Source: Peribacillus asahii (GTDB lineage Bacteria > Bacillota > Bacilli > Bacillales > DSM-1321). Taken from it: a stretch of DNA of 37,869 bases. The stretch is from positions 1-37,869 of the forward strand of contig NZ_QWVS01000055.1 of NCBI RefSeq assembly GCF_003570725.1. The letters run 5' to 3'. The translations under genes and the position numbers were made by a program. How positions within the stretch are numbered: position 1 is the first letter of the stretch; each line of letters begins with the position of its first letter. The notes beneath the pieces were generated by a model. That model searched no databases and had not been told where the DNA came from. It was given only the letters and a program-made list of their open reading frames with translations. Positions 25,477 to 33,336 of the stretch are shown here, in pieces.

Positions 25477-25522
25477 CTACTTTTAAGACAGCCTCGTTCT
25501 ATTTTTAGAAGGAGGTTATTCG

Positions 25523-26275
25523 ATGAATAGTAGTTTACAAGGAAAAAATGTCTTAATTACGGGTGCTGCAAAAGGAATTGGTCGAGGGATTGCGTTAGCG
25601 GCTGCTAGTGAAGGGGCGAATATTGCGTTACATTACCGTGGATCTGAAGAAGAAGCTATGAAAACAGCGAAAGAAATCGAAGAACTTGGGGGAAAAGTAA
25701 CTCTCGTACAAGGTGATCTTGCACATTTAGAAGATATTAAGAGAATAAAAGAAACGCTTGATGAGAAGTTTGGCCATGTGGATTGTATTGTTAACAACGC
25801 TGGCTGGGCGCAAGTAAAATCGTTCTTTCAATATGAGCCAGAAGAATGGAAACGTGAAGTAGATATTTGTTTTTATGGTGTATTGAATTTAGTACATACG
25901 TTTATGCCTGCGATGATGGAGAACAATCAGGGGAAGTTTATTAATATTGTCGGGGATTCCGCAAGAACAGGGGATCGAAATTTAATTGTTTCAGCAGCTG
26001 CTAGAGGGGGAACAATCAGCTTTTTAAAGTCACTAGCAATCGAAGCCGGTCGAAACAACGTGCAATGTAACACAGTTTCACTTGGACTCATTGACCAAGG
26101 TGAATTGAATTTTAATGAGGCAACACTCGCGAAGGTAGTCAAGCAGTATCCACTCAAAAGACTTGGAAAAGTGGATGATGTAACGGGAATTATTTTATTT
26201 TTATTATCGGAATCAGCGGATTGGATTACCGGACAGGTCATATCGGTAAATGGCGGGCATAGTATGTTGGGTTAA
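25523..26275 (+). CDS. SDR-fold protein lacking the catalytic tetrad (probable pseudoenzyme)
   Basis: A 250-residue Rossmann-fold protein with an intact cofactor motif TGAAKGIG (from residue 13), VNNAGW (90-95) and the SDR ending ITGQVISVNGGHSM. Aligned without gaps from VNNAGW through the active site to its BadH-like neighbour, the catalytic Asn-Ser-Tyr-Lys are replaced by Cys116, Gly144, Ser157 and Arg161 (RTGDRNLIVSAAARGG). It should still bind a dinucleotide but not work by the normal SDR mechanism. The frame is open and full length with a strong AAGGAGGTTATTCG site, so it is not decaying. It is the last gene of the sigma-54 operon. It may be a structural partner of BadH, a sensor, or a lyase-like enzyme. 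Confidence 0.8.
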   Translation: MNSSLQGKNVLITGAAKGIGRGIALAAASEGANIALHYRGSEEEAMKTAKEIEELGGKVTLVQGDLAHLEDIKRIKETLDEKFGHVDCIVNNAGWAQVKSFFQYEPEEWKREVDICFYGVLNLVHTFMPAMMENNQGKFINIVGDSARTGDRNLIVSAAARGGTISFLKSLAIEAGRNNVQCNTVSLGLIDQGELNFNEATLAKVVKQYPLKRLGKVDDVTGIILFLLSESADWITGQVISVNGGHSMLG

Positions 26276-26307
26276 TGAGTGCATGAATAAGGGAGAAGAT
26301 GCGGCAT

Positions 26308-26368
26308 ACACTTCTTTTGTTTGGTAGGGGTTGAGGATCGGACCATACCAAAGAATGAAGTGTTTTTT
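26308..26368 (+). terminator. Terminator of the sigma-54 operon
   Basis: A long hairpin: ACACTTC (26308-26314) with GAAGTGT (26357-26363), and inner TTTGGTA (26320-26326) with TACCAAA (26346-26352), followed by T6. Confidence 0.8.
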
Positions 26369-26394
26369 CTATGTTTACATCGAATTTATACTTC

Positions 26395-26423
26395 TTTACA
26401 CATTTTAGTCAACCGTTTATGTT
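26395..26423 (+). promoter_or_regulatory. Sigma-A promoter of the RND exporter gene
   Basis: TTTACA (26395-26400) and TATGTT (26418-26423) with a 17-base spacer, 54 bases before the start codon. Confidence 0.5.
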
Positions 26424-26476
26424 AATATTTAGTATGGGATTATTTTATTGATTTTCCAATGATAGGGGATGTGTAT

Positions 26477-29400
26477 GTGGAATTCTTCACAAAGTGGGCA
26501 TTTAAGAATAAAGCTGCTGTTTCGTTAGTCACTGTTTTTATTCTATTAATTGGGATGTTTAGCTATTTTAAATTGCCTATGGAATTTTTACCTTCCGCTG
26601 ATAATCCACAAGTGACGATTGTCACAATGGGTCAGGGGACGGATGCAAAAACAATGGAAACGACCATAACAACTCCGATTGAAAGGGCGGTTACAGGATT
26701 AAAAGGAAAGACCTCTGTTTATTCCGTAACAGGAGACGGCTTTTCAAAAGTTGATTTGTTCTTTGAAGCAGGATCGGATATGAAACAAGCAAAGCTGGAT
26801 GTCCAAGAAGCTTTAGGTAGTGTAACACTGCCTCAACAGATGTCAAAGCCTACGGTTACCCAACTTAATACATCGATGATTCCGATTTCATTTATTGCCG
26901 TAACATTTAAAGATGGATTAACAGCGGAAAACTTAGATTTTGTTCAAGAGGAACTGGAGCCTTTATATAAGGATATTAAAGGAGTTTCTGATGTTCAAAC
27001 ATTTGGGGCTGCTGAGTCCGTTCTTTCCGTTAAAGTGAATAATAAACAACTAGCGAAAAAGAACGTTTCGATTGAACAAATTATGGGTGTTTTGAACGGT
27101 CAAAATACGGCTCTCGCTGTTGGTGAAAACGTCATTGACGGGAAGACAAGTAATATTAAAGTAATTGGAGATGTAACAAGCGTTGCCAAGCTAGAAGCGC
27201 TAAGGGTCAAACCAAGGGTTACGCTCGGTCAAGTGGCGGAGGTTGAAGAAGTAAAAAACGACCATCTTATTAGTCGATTTAATGGAGAAGACAGCATTGA
27301 TATGAGCATTGTTAAAGACAGTCAGTCAAATGCTGTAACCATTAGCCGTGAAGTAGAAAAAATCACAAAAGAAATTAATGACAAGTACCCTGATCAGCAA
27401 TCGACGATTTATTTATCTACAGCTGATATGGTAGAAACGTCTGTTCAGACGATGGTGAAAGAAGTATTGCTTGGTGCATTGTTTGCTACGATTGTAATTA
27501 TGGTCTTTTTACGAAATGTACGCTCGACCTTTATTACAATCGTTTCGATTCCATTGTCTCTTGGTTTAACCCTCTTCTTGTTATCCTTATCGGGTGTAAC
27601 CTTAAATATTTTAACACTGGGCGGTGTCGCTGTAGCGATTGGTCGCTTAGTGGATGATAGCATCGTGGTTATTGAGAATATTTTCCGAAAAATGCAGCAA
27701 GAGAAGTTTTCGCTTCAATTAGTGATGGATGCTACGAAAGAAGTAGGTGTGGCGATTACAGCTTCCACTCTTACAACTGTCGCTGTTTTCTTGCCGGTTG
27801 CTTTATTGAATGGAGGGCTTCAAGAGTTTCTGCTGCCTTTTGCTTTAACGGTTACGTATTCTTTACTCGCTTCGTTACTTGTTGCATTAACGGTTGTTCC
27901 GCTTATGAGTGCAGGGTTGCTAAGGAGAACGAAGCTTCCAAAACACCGACCAGCTAAGCGTTTTACAAAGGTTGTGAAGTGGTCCTTGAATCATAAATGG
28001 GTGGTCCTTCTGATTTCCTTCTTATTGTTTATCAGTTCTATTGCTACATACATTGCGATGCCTAAAGGAGCAGTGGACAATTCGACAGCTGATTATGTGT
28101 CAGCGACGCTCGCTTATCCAACTGATCAGCCATTTGATGAAGTAAGAGATAAAGCGATTGAACTCGAAGAAACGATTCAGGATATGAATGAAGTCGATGA
28201 TGTGTTTATGCAATTAGGAGTCTCCGCTGAGGCCGCTCAATATGGTACGGTGACATCACCTACAGAAGCGACTTTTGGTATTTTAGTGAAAGATAAAGAA
28301 CAGATTGACACAATCTTAGAAAAAATTGAGCAGCAAAAAGACCATTATCCCGATGCGAAGCTTGAGGTGAGTGCCGCTTCCTTTATGATGGGAGCAGGGC
28401 AAACGAATATTACAATCGATGTAATTGGGAATAATGTAGAAGAGCTCGAAGGAACAGCTAATCAAATTAAAAAGAAAATTCAATATATTGAAGGCGTAGA
28501 AGAAGTTACAACGAATCAAGATGAAAAGAAAACAATCTACTCATTCAAGGTCAATTCCTCTAGAGGGAATACAGAGCAAATCGCTCAACAACTCGGTGTA
28601 ATGCTGAATAGAACGCCTATCGGTCATATTACGCTAGAGGAACAGTTAACACCTGTGTATCTTGAACCAATCTTAAATCCGAAAACACCAGAGGATTTAA
28701 AGAAAATTCCGGTTATGACAGAGTTTGGTCTAGTGCCTGTATCAAAAGTTGCTTCGTTAAAGAGTGAAGAAAGTACAACGAATCTGTTCCATAAAGACGG
28801 TGAAACGTATCTTCAAGTAACGGCAACAGTTGATCCAGCTAAACTCTCTGATATTGCAAGCAAAGTAAATGTTGAGATATTTGGAGATAAAGAGAATAAG
28901 GGTCTCGATATTCCGGAAGATGTAGAGGTGTATGTTGGGGGAGCAAGCGTACAGCAAGCCGATGATTTTACCGATCTGTTTGTTACGATGTTCATTTCAA
29001 TTGGTATTGTTTTTCTGATTATGGTGATTACATTTAAGTCCATGAGAGCACCGATCGCAATCCTATTTTCATTGCCGTTCGCTGCGGTTGGTGCCGTCTT
29101 AGGGCTGGTAATTAGTCGTATTCCAGTCGATATGACAGCCCTTTTAGGGGCACTTATGTTAATTGGTATTGTTGTGACTAATGCGATTGTCCTGTTAGAC
29201 CGAGTGAAACAAAATGAACAACATATGATTATTCGTGATGCGATTGTTGAAGCGTCAGCAACAAGATTTCGTCCAATTGTGATGACGGCTGTAGCCACGA
29301 TTTGTGCGATGCTGCCTCTTTTATACAAAAAAGCGGAAACAGGAAGTTTAGTTTCCCAAAGCTTGGCCATTGTTGTTATTGGCGGTTTAGCTATTTCTAC

Positions 29401-29512
29401 ATTGCTCACGCTGATTGTTATTCCATGTATATATGAATTGTTGTATTTTAAAAAGTCAAAAAAGCAAAGAAGGAAAGCGAAAGTCTTTGCTGATGAACGT
29501 GTTGATATGTAA
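26477..29512 (+). CDS. RND-family efflux transporter (AcrB/SwrC-like)
   Basis: A 1011-residue inner membrane exporter with the two-fold RND plan: one N-terminal helix, a large outer domain, a block of helices from about residue 315, a second outer domain, and a second helix block. The proton-relay Asp pair of helix 4 is present (GRLVDDSIVVIENI, Asp393-394). MEFLPSADNPQVTIVTMGQGTDAKTMETTITTPIE is typical of the start of the first outer domain. The length matches the Gram-positive SwrC/YerP type, which exports lipopeptides or toxic lipophilic compounds without an outer-membrane partner. GTG 26477 is preferred because AGGGGAT lies 6-7 bases before it; the in-frame ATG at 26459 lacks a site. Substrate unknown. 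It is transcribed alone. Confidence 0.88.
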   Translation: MEFFTKWAFKNKAAVSLVTVFILLIGMFSYFKLPMEFLPSADNPQVTIVTMGQGTDAKTMETTITTPIERAVTGLKGKTSVYSVTGDGFSKVDLFFEAGSDMKQAKLDVQEALGSVTLPQQMSKPTVTQLNTSMIPISFIAVTFKDGLTAENLDFVQEELEPLYKDIKGVSDVQTFGAAESVLSVKVNNKQLAKKNVSIEQIMGVLNGQNTALAVGENVIDGKTSNIKVIGDVTSVAKLEALRVKPRVTLGQVAEVEEVKNDHLISRFNGEDSIDMSIVKDSQSNAVTISREVEKITKEINDKYPDQQSTIYLSTADMVETSVQTMVKEVLLGALFATIVIMVFLRNVRSTFITIVSIPLSLGLTLFLLSLSGVTLNILTLGGVAVAIGRLVDDSIVVIENIFRKMQQEKFSLQLVMDATKEVGVAITASTLTTVAVFLPVALLNGGLQEFLLPFALTVTYSLLASLLVALTVVPLMSAGLLRRTKLPKHRPAKRFTKVVKWSLNHKWVVLLISFLLFISSIATYIAMPKGAVDNSTADYVSATLAYPTDQPFDEVRDKAIELEETIQDMNEVDDVFMQLGVSAEAAQYGTVTSPTEATFGILVKDKEQIDTILEKIEQQKDHYPDAKLEVSAASFMMGAGQTNITIDVIGNNVEELEGTANQIKKKIQYIEGVEEVTTNQDEKKTIYSFKVNSSRGNTEQIAQQLGVMLNRTPIGHITLEEQLTPVYLEPILNPKTPEDLKKIPVMTEFGLVPVSKVASLKSEESTTNLFHKDGETYLQVTATVDPAKLSDIASKVNVEIFGDKENKGLDIPEDVEVYVGGASVQQADDFTDLFVTMFISIGIVFLIMVITFKSMRAPIAILFSLPFAAVGAVLGLVISRIPVDMTALLGALMLIGIVVTNAIVLLDRVKQNEQHMIIRDAIVEASATRFRPIVMTAVATICAMLPLLYKKAETGSLVSQSLAIVVIGGLAISTLLTLIVIPCIYELLYFKKSKKQRRKAKVFADERVDM

Positions 29513-29520
29513 AGCAGGTA

Positions 29521-29562
29521 AAAAAGTTTGTAGGGGCATTTGTCTCTACAAACTTTTTTTAT
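29521..29562 (+). terminator. Terminator of the RND gene
   Basis: A 15-bp stem with one G-T pair (29521-29535 with 29543-29557), A5 on one side and T7 on the other. Confidence 0.88.
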
Positions 29563-29580
29563 AGAATTATAAAGTGAAAC

Positions 29581-29604
29581 GGGGGCCTCATTGCCCGTTA
29601 AATG
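29581..29604 (-). repeat. Left copy of a 24-bp inverted repeat flanking the LCP gene
   Basis: Read on the reverse strand it begins CATTTAACGGGCA and ends in a C run. It matches 20 of 24 bases of the right copy at 30805-30828, in opposite orientation. It may be the end of a decayed mobile element. Confidence 0.6.
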
Positions 29605-29646
29605 TAGGACAAAATGTTAAGAGTTTCTAAAGTTTTTAAAGTTATA

Positions 29647-29675
29647 GTGACGAAATTTTCTTTTTATTTGATAAT
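29647..29675 (+). promoter_or_regulatory. Sigma-A promoter of the LCP gene
   Basis: GTGACG (29647-29652) and GATAAT (29670-29675) with a 17-base spacer, 40 bases before the ATG. Confidence 0.45.
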
Positions 29676-29714
29676 ATAGAAAAATAAAAGTTATACATAG
29701 AAAAAGGAGCGTAT

Positions 29715-30716
29715 ATGGAAGAGAAGGTGAAGCGTTCTAACAAGAAAAGAACGAAAAAGTATAGAGAACTTAAGCTTTTTGCATTAGTTATATTATTGAT
29801 CCCTTTAGGACTGCTTGGTTATGGGTATTTTCAGTATTATGATGCGAAAACAAAAGCGGAAAGTGCACTCGGTTCTGCTCATAAAAAAGAAAAAATAGAA
29901 TTTAATGGCGATACACATGAACAAGATAAAGTTCATATTTTATTAATCGGAGTGGATAAAAGAAAAGGACAAGTGCAATCCAATTCGGATACGATTATGA
30001 TTGCTCAGTTTGATCCGAAAAATCAAAAAGTGAAATTAGCTACATTAATGAGAGATATGTATGTTCCAATTCCAGGTTATAGCGATTATTACAAAATCAA
30101 TGCAGCTAATTTCTTAGGCGGTCCTGAGTTAGTTAGAAAAACAATCAAAGAAAACTTTGGAATTGATACAGAGTATTTTGTGATGGTTGATTTTAAGGGA
30201 TTTGAAACGATTATCGATACATTAAACCCCGATGGTATAGAAATTGATGTAGAAAAGTCCATGAGTAAGGGGATTGGAGTTAGTTTAGTTGAAGGAACAC
30301 AGAAATTAAATGGGAAAGAACTGCTTGGATATGCTCGTTATAGACAGGATAGCGAATCAGATTTTGGCAGAACGAGACGTCAGCAGCAAGTGATAAAAGT
30401 ATTATTGAATGAAGTCGTAAGTACAAACGGAATCTCAAATGCTCCAAGATTACTAGGGGCTGTCCAACCGTATATTTCTACTAATATCAGCAGTGTCGAT
30501 AGCTTAAGTTTAATTAAAGAAGTGTTATCTAACCGGCCTGAGTCTGTCGACACTTTAACGATTCCAGTTGAAGGTTCGTACACCGATGAACGAGTTGAGG
30601 GGAAAAATGGCGGTCATAGTCAGCTTGTGCTGCAAATCGATGAAGCAGTCAATCGTCAAGCGCTGCATGATTTTCTGCTGAATGAATCCGATGATACGGT
30701 TGCTCAATCTCACTAA
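29715..30716 (+). CDS. LytR-CpsA-Psr (LCP) family cell-wall glycopolymer ligase
   Basis: A 333-residue protein with a basic cytoplasmic N-terminus, one membrane helix (about 20-38) and an extracellular LCP domain. Family landmarks in order are HILLIGVDKR, SNSDTIMIAQFDP, LMRDMYVPIPG with the pyrophosphate-binding Arg, YKINAANFLGGPELV, and GYARYRQDSESDFGRTRRQQQVI. These enzymes move wall teichoic acid or other polymers from the undecaprenyl carrier to peptidoglycan. B. subtilis has three (TagTUV), and I cannot say which this matches. Start ATG behind AAAAAGGAG. It has its own promoter and no operon partners, and is bracketed by inverted repeats. Confidence 0.9.
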   Translation: MEEKVKRSNKKRTKKYRELKLFALVILLIPLGLLGYGYFQYYDAKTKAESALGSAHKKEKIEFNGDTHEQDKVHILLIGVDKRKGQVQSNSDTIMIAQFDPKNQKVKLATLMRDMYVPIPGYSDYYKINAANFLGGPELVRKTIKENFGIDTEYFVMVDFKGFETIIDTLNPDGIEIDVEKSMSKGIGVSLVEGTQKLNGKELLGYARYRQDSESDFGRTRRQQQVIKVLLNEVVSTNGISNAPRLLGAVQPYISTNISSVDSLSLIKEVLSNRPESVDTLTIPVEGSYTDERVEGKNGGHSQLVLQIDEAVNRQALHDFLLNESDDTVAQSH

Positions 30717-30804
30717 TTATAGTGTGTGAATTGGAAATTACATATTTGTTTGGTAATATTTATTTTGAAGCAGTTATTTTTACATCTGTATTATGTTTAT
30801 CCGA

Positions 30805-30828
30805 CATTTAACGGGCAGTAAGCCTCCC
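30805..30828 (+). repeat. Right copy of the 24-bp inverted repeat flanking the LCP gene
   Basis: CATTTAACGGGCAGTAAGCC followed by TCCC, then a small hairpin CCTCA (30830-30834) / TGAGG (30841-30845). It matches the left copy at 29581-29604 in opposite orientation. Confidence 0.6.
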
Positions 30829-30920
30829 ACCTCAAGTTTATGAGGAAACAAGGAAGATATAGGTATGCTTTCATCAATCAGGTTTGTACGGTCACTTACT
30901 TTATAAGGAGTGTTGAAAAA

Positions 30921-31493
30921 ATGGATGTTATTACAGCGATTAAAACGCGAAGAAGTATCGGGGTTGTGAAGCCAGATCCAGTACCAAAAGAATTAGTTGA
31001 AGCCATTTTAGAAGCAGGGACATGGGCCCCTTGTCATCATCGAACAGAACCGTGGCGTTTTTTCGTTTTAACAGGAGATGGTCGAAATCGTTTAGGAAAC
31101 CTTTTCGCTCAAATGACACAAGCAAACATGGAGGAGCCTCTGAGTGAGGAAGACCAAAAAAGGTTAGAGCGTGAGAAAAATAAGCCGTTGCGAGCCCCTG
31201 TGATTATTACAGTAGCAGTCGAACCTTCAGAGCAGAGTAAAGTGCTTCTTCAAGAGGAATTTGCTGCGGTGCATGCGGCTGTTCAAAATATGCTGCTAAC
31301 TGCACATGCTTTAGGATTAGGAGCGGTTTGGAGAACAGGTGATATTTGTTATGCACCGGAAGTGAAGGAGTTTTTTGGACTTACAGGAAAATCAGGAGTC
31401 GTTGGCTTTCTGTACATCGGCTATTCCGATATAAAGAAGGAATTAAAAGGGAAGAGAAAGCACTTTTCTGAAGTGACACAGTGGATCGATTGA
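30921..31493 (+). CDS. Nitroreductase-family FMN oxidoreductase
   Basis: A 190-residue FMN-dependent flavoprotein. It has TRRSIGVVKPDPVPKELVEAILEAGTWAP at the N-terminus (the Arg-Arg-Ser contacts FMN phosphate), EPWRFFVL, AVHAAVQNMLLTAHALGLGAVW in the long central helix, and a C-terminal GFLYIGY strand. Length and pattern fit the small YdjA/YfhC-like branch. The ATG at 30921 is chosen because AAGGAG lies before it; the longer frame from 30840 lies across the inverted repeat and has no family sequence. The physiological substrate is not known. It is a single gene with a strong terminator. Confidence 0.85.
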   Translation: MDVITAIKTRRSIGVVKPDPVPKELVEAILEAGTWAPCHHRTEPWRFFVLTGDGRNRLGNLFAQMTQANMEEPLSEEDQKRLEREKNKPLRAPVIITVAVEPSEQSKVLLQEEFAAVHAAVQNMLLTAHALGLGAVWRTGDICYAPEVKEFFGLTGKSGVVGFLYIGYSDIKKELKGKRKHFSEVTQWID

Positions 31494-31500
31494 ATGATGG

Positions 31501-31538
31501 AAAAAACCTAAATGCGGAATGGGCATTTAGGTTTTTTT
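31501..31538 (+). terminator. Terminator of the nitroreductase gene
   Basis: A perfect 15-bp stem (AAAAAACCTAAATGC at 31501-31515 with 31523-31537), a 7-base loop and a T8 run. Confidence 0.92.
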
Positions 31539-31583
31539 TCTGTTCTATTTTATGAGATAATTTTTTAAATATTAGTTGACACT

Positions 31584-31592
31584 TGTTATAAT
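31584..31592 (+). promoter_or_regulatory. Extended -10 promoter of trpB
   Basis: TGTTATAAT contains a perfect TATAAT (31587-31592) with the extended TGn element. TTGACA at 31576 lies too close (5 bases) to be its -35. The start site would lie about 30 bases before the trpB ATG, leaving no room for a trp attenuator or T-box. Confidence 0.6.
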
Positions 31593-31626
31593 AGATGAAA
31601 CGTATGATAAAGGAGTAGAGTTTAGA

Positions 31627-32793
31627 ATGACGAGTAATAGTGTAGAAAGTAAAGGATACTTTGGAGAGTTTGGCGGCAGCTATATACCAGAAAATCTTCA
31701 AAAAGTAATGGACGTATTAGAAGAACAGTTTCTGAAATATAAGGATGATCCACGGTTTTTAGCTGAGTATCAATATTATTTAAAGGAATATATCGGTCGG
31801 GAAAATCCATTAACATATGCGAAAAATTTAACAGAACAAATTGGCGGAGCGAAAATCTATTTAAAACGTGAAGATTTAAATCATACAGGTGCTCATAAGA
31901 TTAATAATGCAATCGGCCAAATTTTATTAGCGAAAAAGATGGGAGCTAAACGTGTGATCGCTGAGACAGGTGCAGGTCAACACGGAGTGGCTACCGCTAC
32001 TGCTTGTGCGATGTTTGGCTTGGAATGTGTCATTTATATGGGGAAAGTCGATACGGAACGACAAGCACTAAATGTATTTCGAATGGAATTACTAGGTGCT
32101 AAAGTTGTAGCAGTCGATAAGGGACAAGGTCGCTTAAAAGAAGCGGTTGATGAAGCGTTAAATGATTTAGTTCAAAACTACGAAAATACATTTTATTTGT
32201 TAGGATCAGCTGTAGGACCTCATCCATATCCAACGATGGTGAAGCATTTCCAGGCGGTCATTAGTGAAGAGTCTAAACGTCAAATTCTTGAAAAAGAAGG
32301 AAAGTTACCGACTGCTATCGTAGCATGTGCAGGCGGAGGAAGCAATGCGATTGGTTCATTCGCTCATTATATTGATGAACCAAACGTTCGTTTAATCGGC
32401 TGTGAACCAGCAGAAGCACCAAGTATTTCAGAAGGTGTTCCAGCGGTTATACATGGTTTTAAATGTTTAACGTTGTTAGATGAAGAAGGAAATCCGAAGC
32501 CTACTTTCTCGATTGCAGCAGGATTAGATTATCCGGGTGTAGGTCCAGAACATAGTTATTTAAAAGTAAGCGGTCGCGGGGAATATGTAACGGTTACAGG
32601 GCAGGAAGCATTAGATGCATTCCAGCTTCTTTCTAAAACGGAAGGAATTATTCCAGCGTTAGAAAGTTCTCATGCTGTTGCTCATGCGATTAAATTAGCG
32701 AAAGAATTGTCACGTGATGATGTAATTGTCGTAACGTTATCAGGTCGTGGTGATAAAGACGTGGAGCAAGTATTCCACATGCTGCAAAAGTAA
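31627..32793 (+). CDS. trpB: Tryptophan synthase beta chain (stand-alone)
   Basis: A 388-residue PLP enzyme that joins indole and serine to tryptophan. The PLP Lys is in HTGAHKINN (Lys91), the catalytic Glu in AETGAGQHG (Glu113), and the phosphate loop is GGGSNAIG (236-243). [18 protein letters not shown] and [12 protein letters not shown] are further landmarks. The ATG at 31627 follows AAAGGAG by 11 bases; [12 protein letters not shown] is the normal N-terminus. No trpA or other trp gene lies nearby. The segment after GCEPA ([20 protein letters not shown]) differs from the usual GHG-type sequence, which suggests a separate paralogue that may work on free indole or another nucleophile without an alpha subunit. 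Confidence 0.9.
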   Translation: MTSNSVESKGYFGEFGGSYIPENLQKVMDVLEEQFLKYKDDPRFLAEYQYYLKEYIGRENPLTYAKNLTEQIGGAKIYLKREDLNHTGAHKINNAIGQILLAKKMGAKRVIAETGAGQHGVATATACAMFGLECVIYMGKVDTERQALNVFRMELLGAKVVAVDKGQGRLKEAVDEALNDLVQNYENTFYLLGSAVGPHPYPTMVKHFQAVISEESKRQILEKEGKLPTAIVACAGGGSNAIGSFAHYIDEPNVRLIGCEPAEAPSISEGVPAVIHGFKCLTLLDEEGNPKPTFSIAAGLDYPGVGPEHSYLKVSGRGEYVTVTGQEALDAFQLLSKTEGIIPALESSHAVAHAIKLAKELSRDDVIVVTLSGRGDKDVEQVFHMLQK

Positions 32794-32807
32794 GGAACAT
32801 ACGAGAT

Positions 32808-32841
32808 AAGACTCTTGCCATATCGGTGAGAGTCTTTTTTT
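32808..32841 (+). terminator. Terminator of trpB
   Basis: An 8-bp stem (AAGACTCT at 32808-32815 with 32829-32836), continued by two G-T pairs and two GC pairs, then T7. Confidence 0.85.
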
Positions 32842-32944
32842 CGAAAGCACGGTTTCCTGTGAAATAAGACAAAATTCAACAGTGCCGTATCACCTAGTCT
32901 TTTTTCTATAGTTCAACAGGAAATAAATGGCGTATTATTTTGTT

Positions 32945-32961
32945 TGTAATGTTATTGTAAT
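32945..32961 (+). promoter_or_regulatory. WalR box upstream of cwlO
   Basis: TGTAAT-GTTAT-TGTAAT is a perfect direct repeat matching the WalR (YycF) site TGTWAH-N5-TGTWAH. It lies about 375 bases before the start codon in the long gap 32842-33336. That gap is otherwise AT-rich, with one weak hairpin (AGATTC 33276-33281 / GAATCT 33294-33299). I could not place a convincing -35/-10 pair and recognise no riboswitch core. Confidence 0.75.
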
Positions 32962-33336
32962 ATTAGATCTATTTAATGGTAATTAAGAGGTTTTAGTTCG
33001 TTTTCATCGTTAACTTAGGCTTATGTTTACATGAACTTTGTCATAATATAGGATTTTTTAGCTACATAATATGAAGAAATGAGTCGAAAAATAGGAGTTT
33101 ATGTTTAAAATGAAATATAATTGTAATGTGAATAACACCACTTTGATAAATTATGATGTTATACTTCAATGTAGGAAAAAGTTATTTTATTATGTATATT
33201 AATCCATTACAAACTTACATATGAAACTAATACATTAAGAACATATAAAAATTTCTAGGCTATTTATAATAAATAAGATTCATAGAACGCCAAGAATCTG
33301 TTACTAGATAGCTAGGGAAGAAAGCAGGGAACGATT

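Noticed and set aside
28813..29409. 198-codon reverse frame inside the RND gene
   Set aside because: It lies opposite a well-conserved transporter frame and shows no motif or start signal.
31576..31592. TTGACA next to TATAAT before trpB as a classical -35/-10 promoter
   Set aside because: The two hexamers are only 5 bases apart; the extended TGn before TATAAT explains the promoter better.
32842..33336. A c-di-AMP (ydaO) riboswitch before the NlpC/P60 gene
   Set aside because: Such riboswitches often precede wall-hydrolase genes, but none of the conserved core segments is present in this AT-rich leader.
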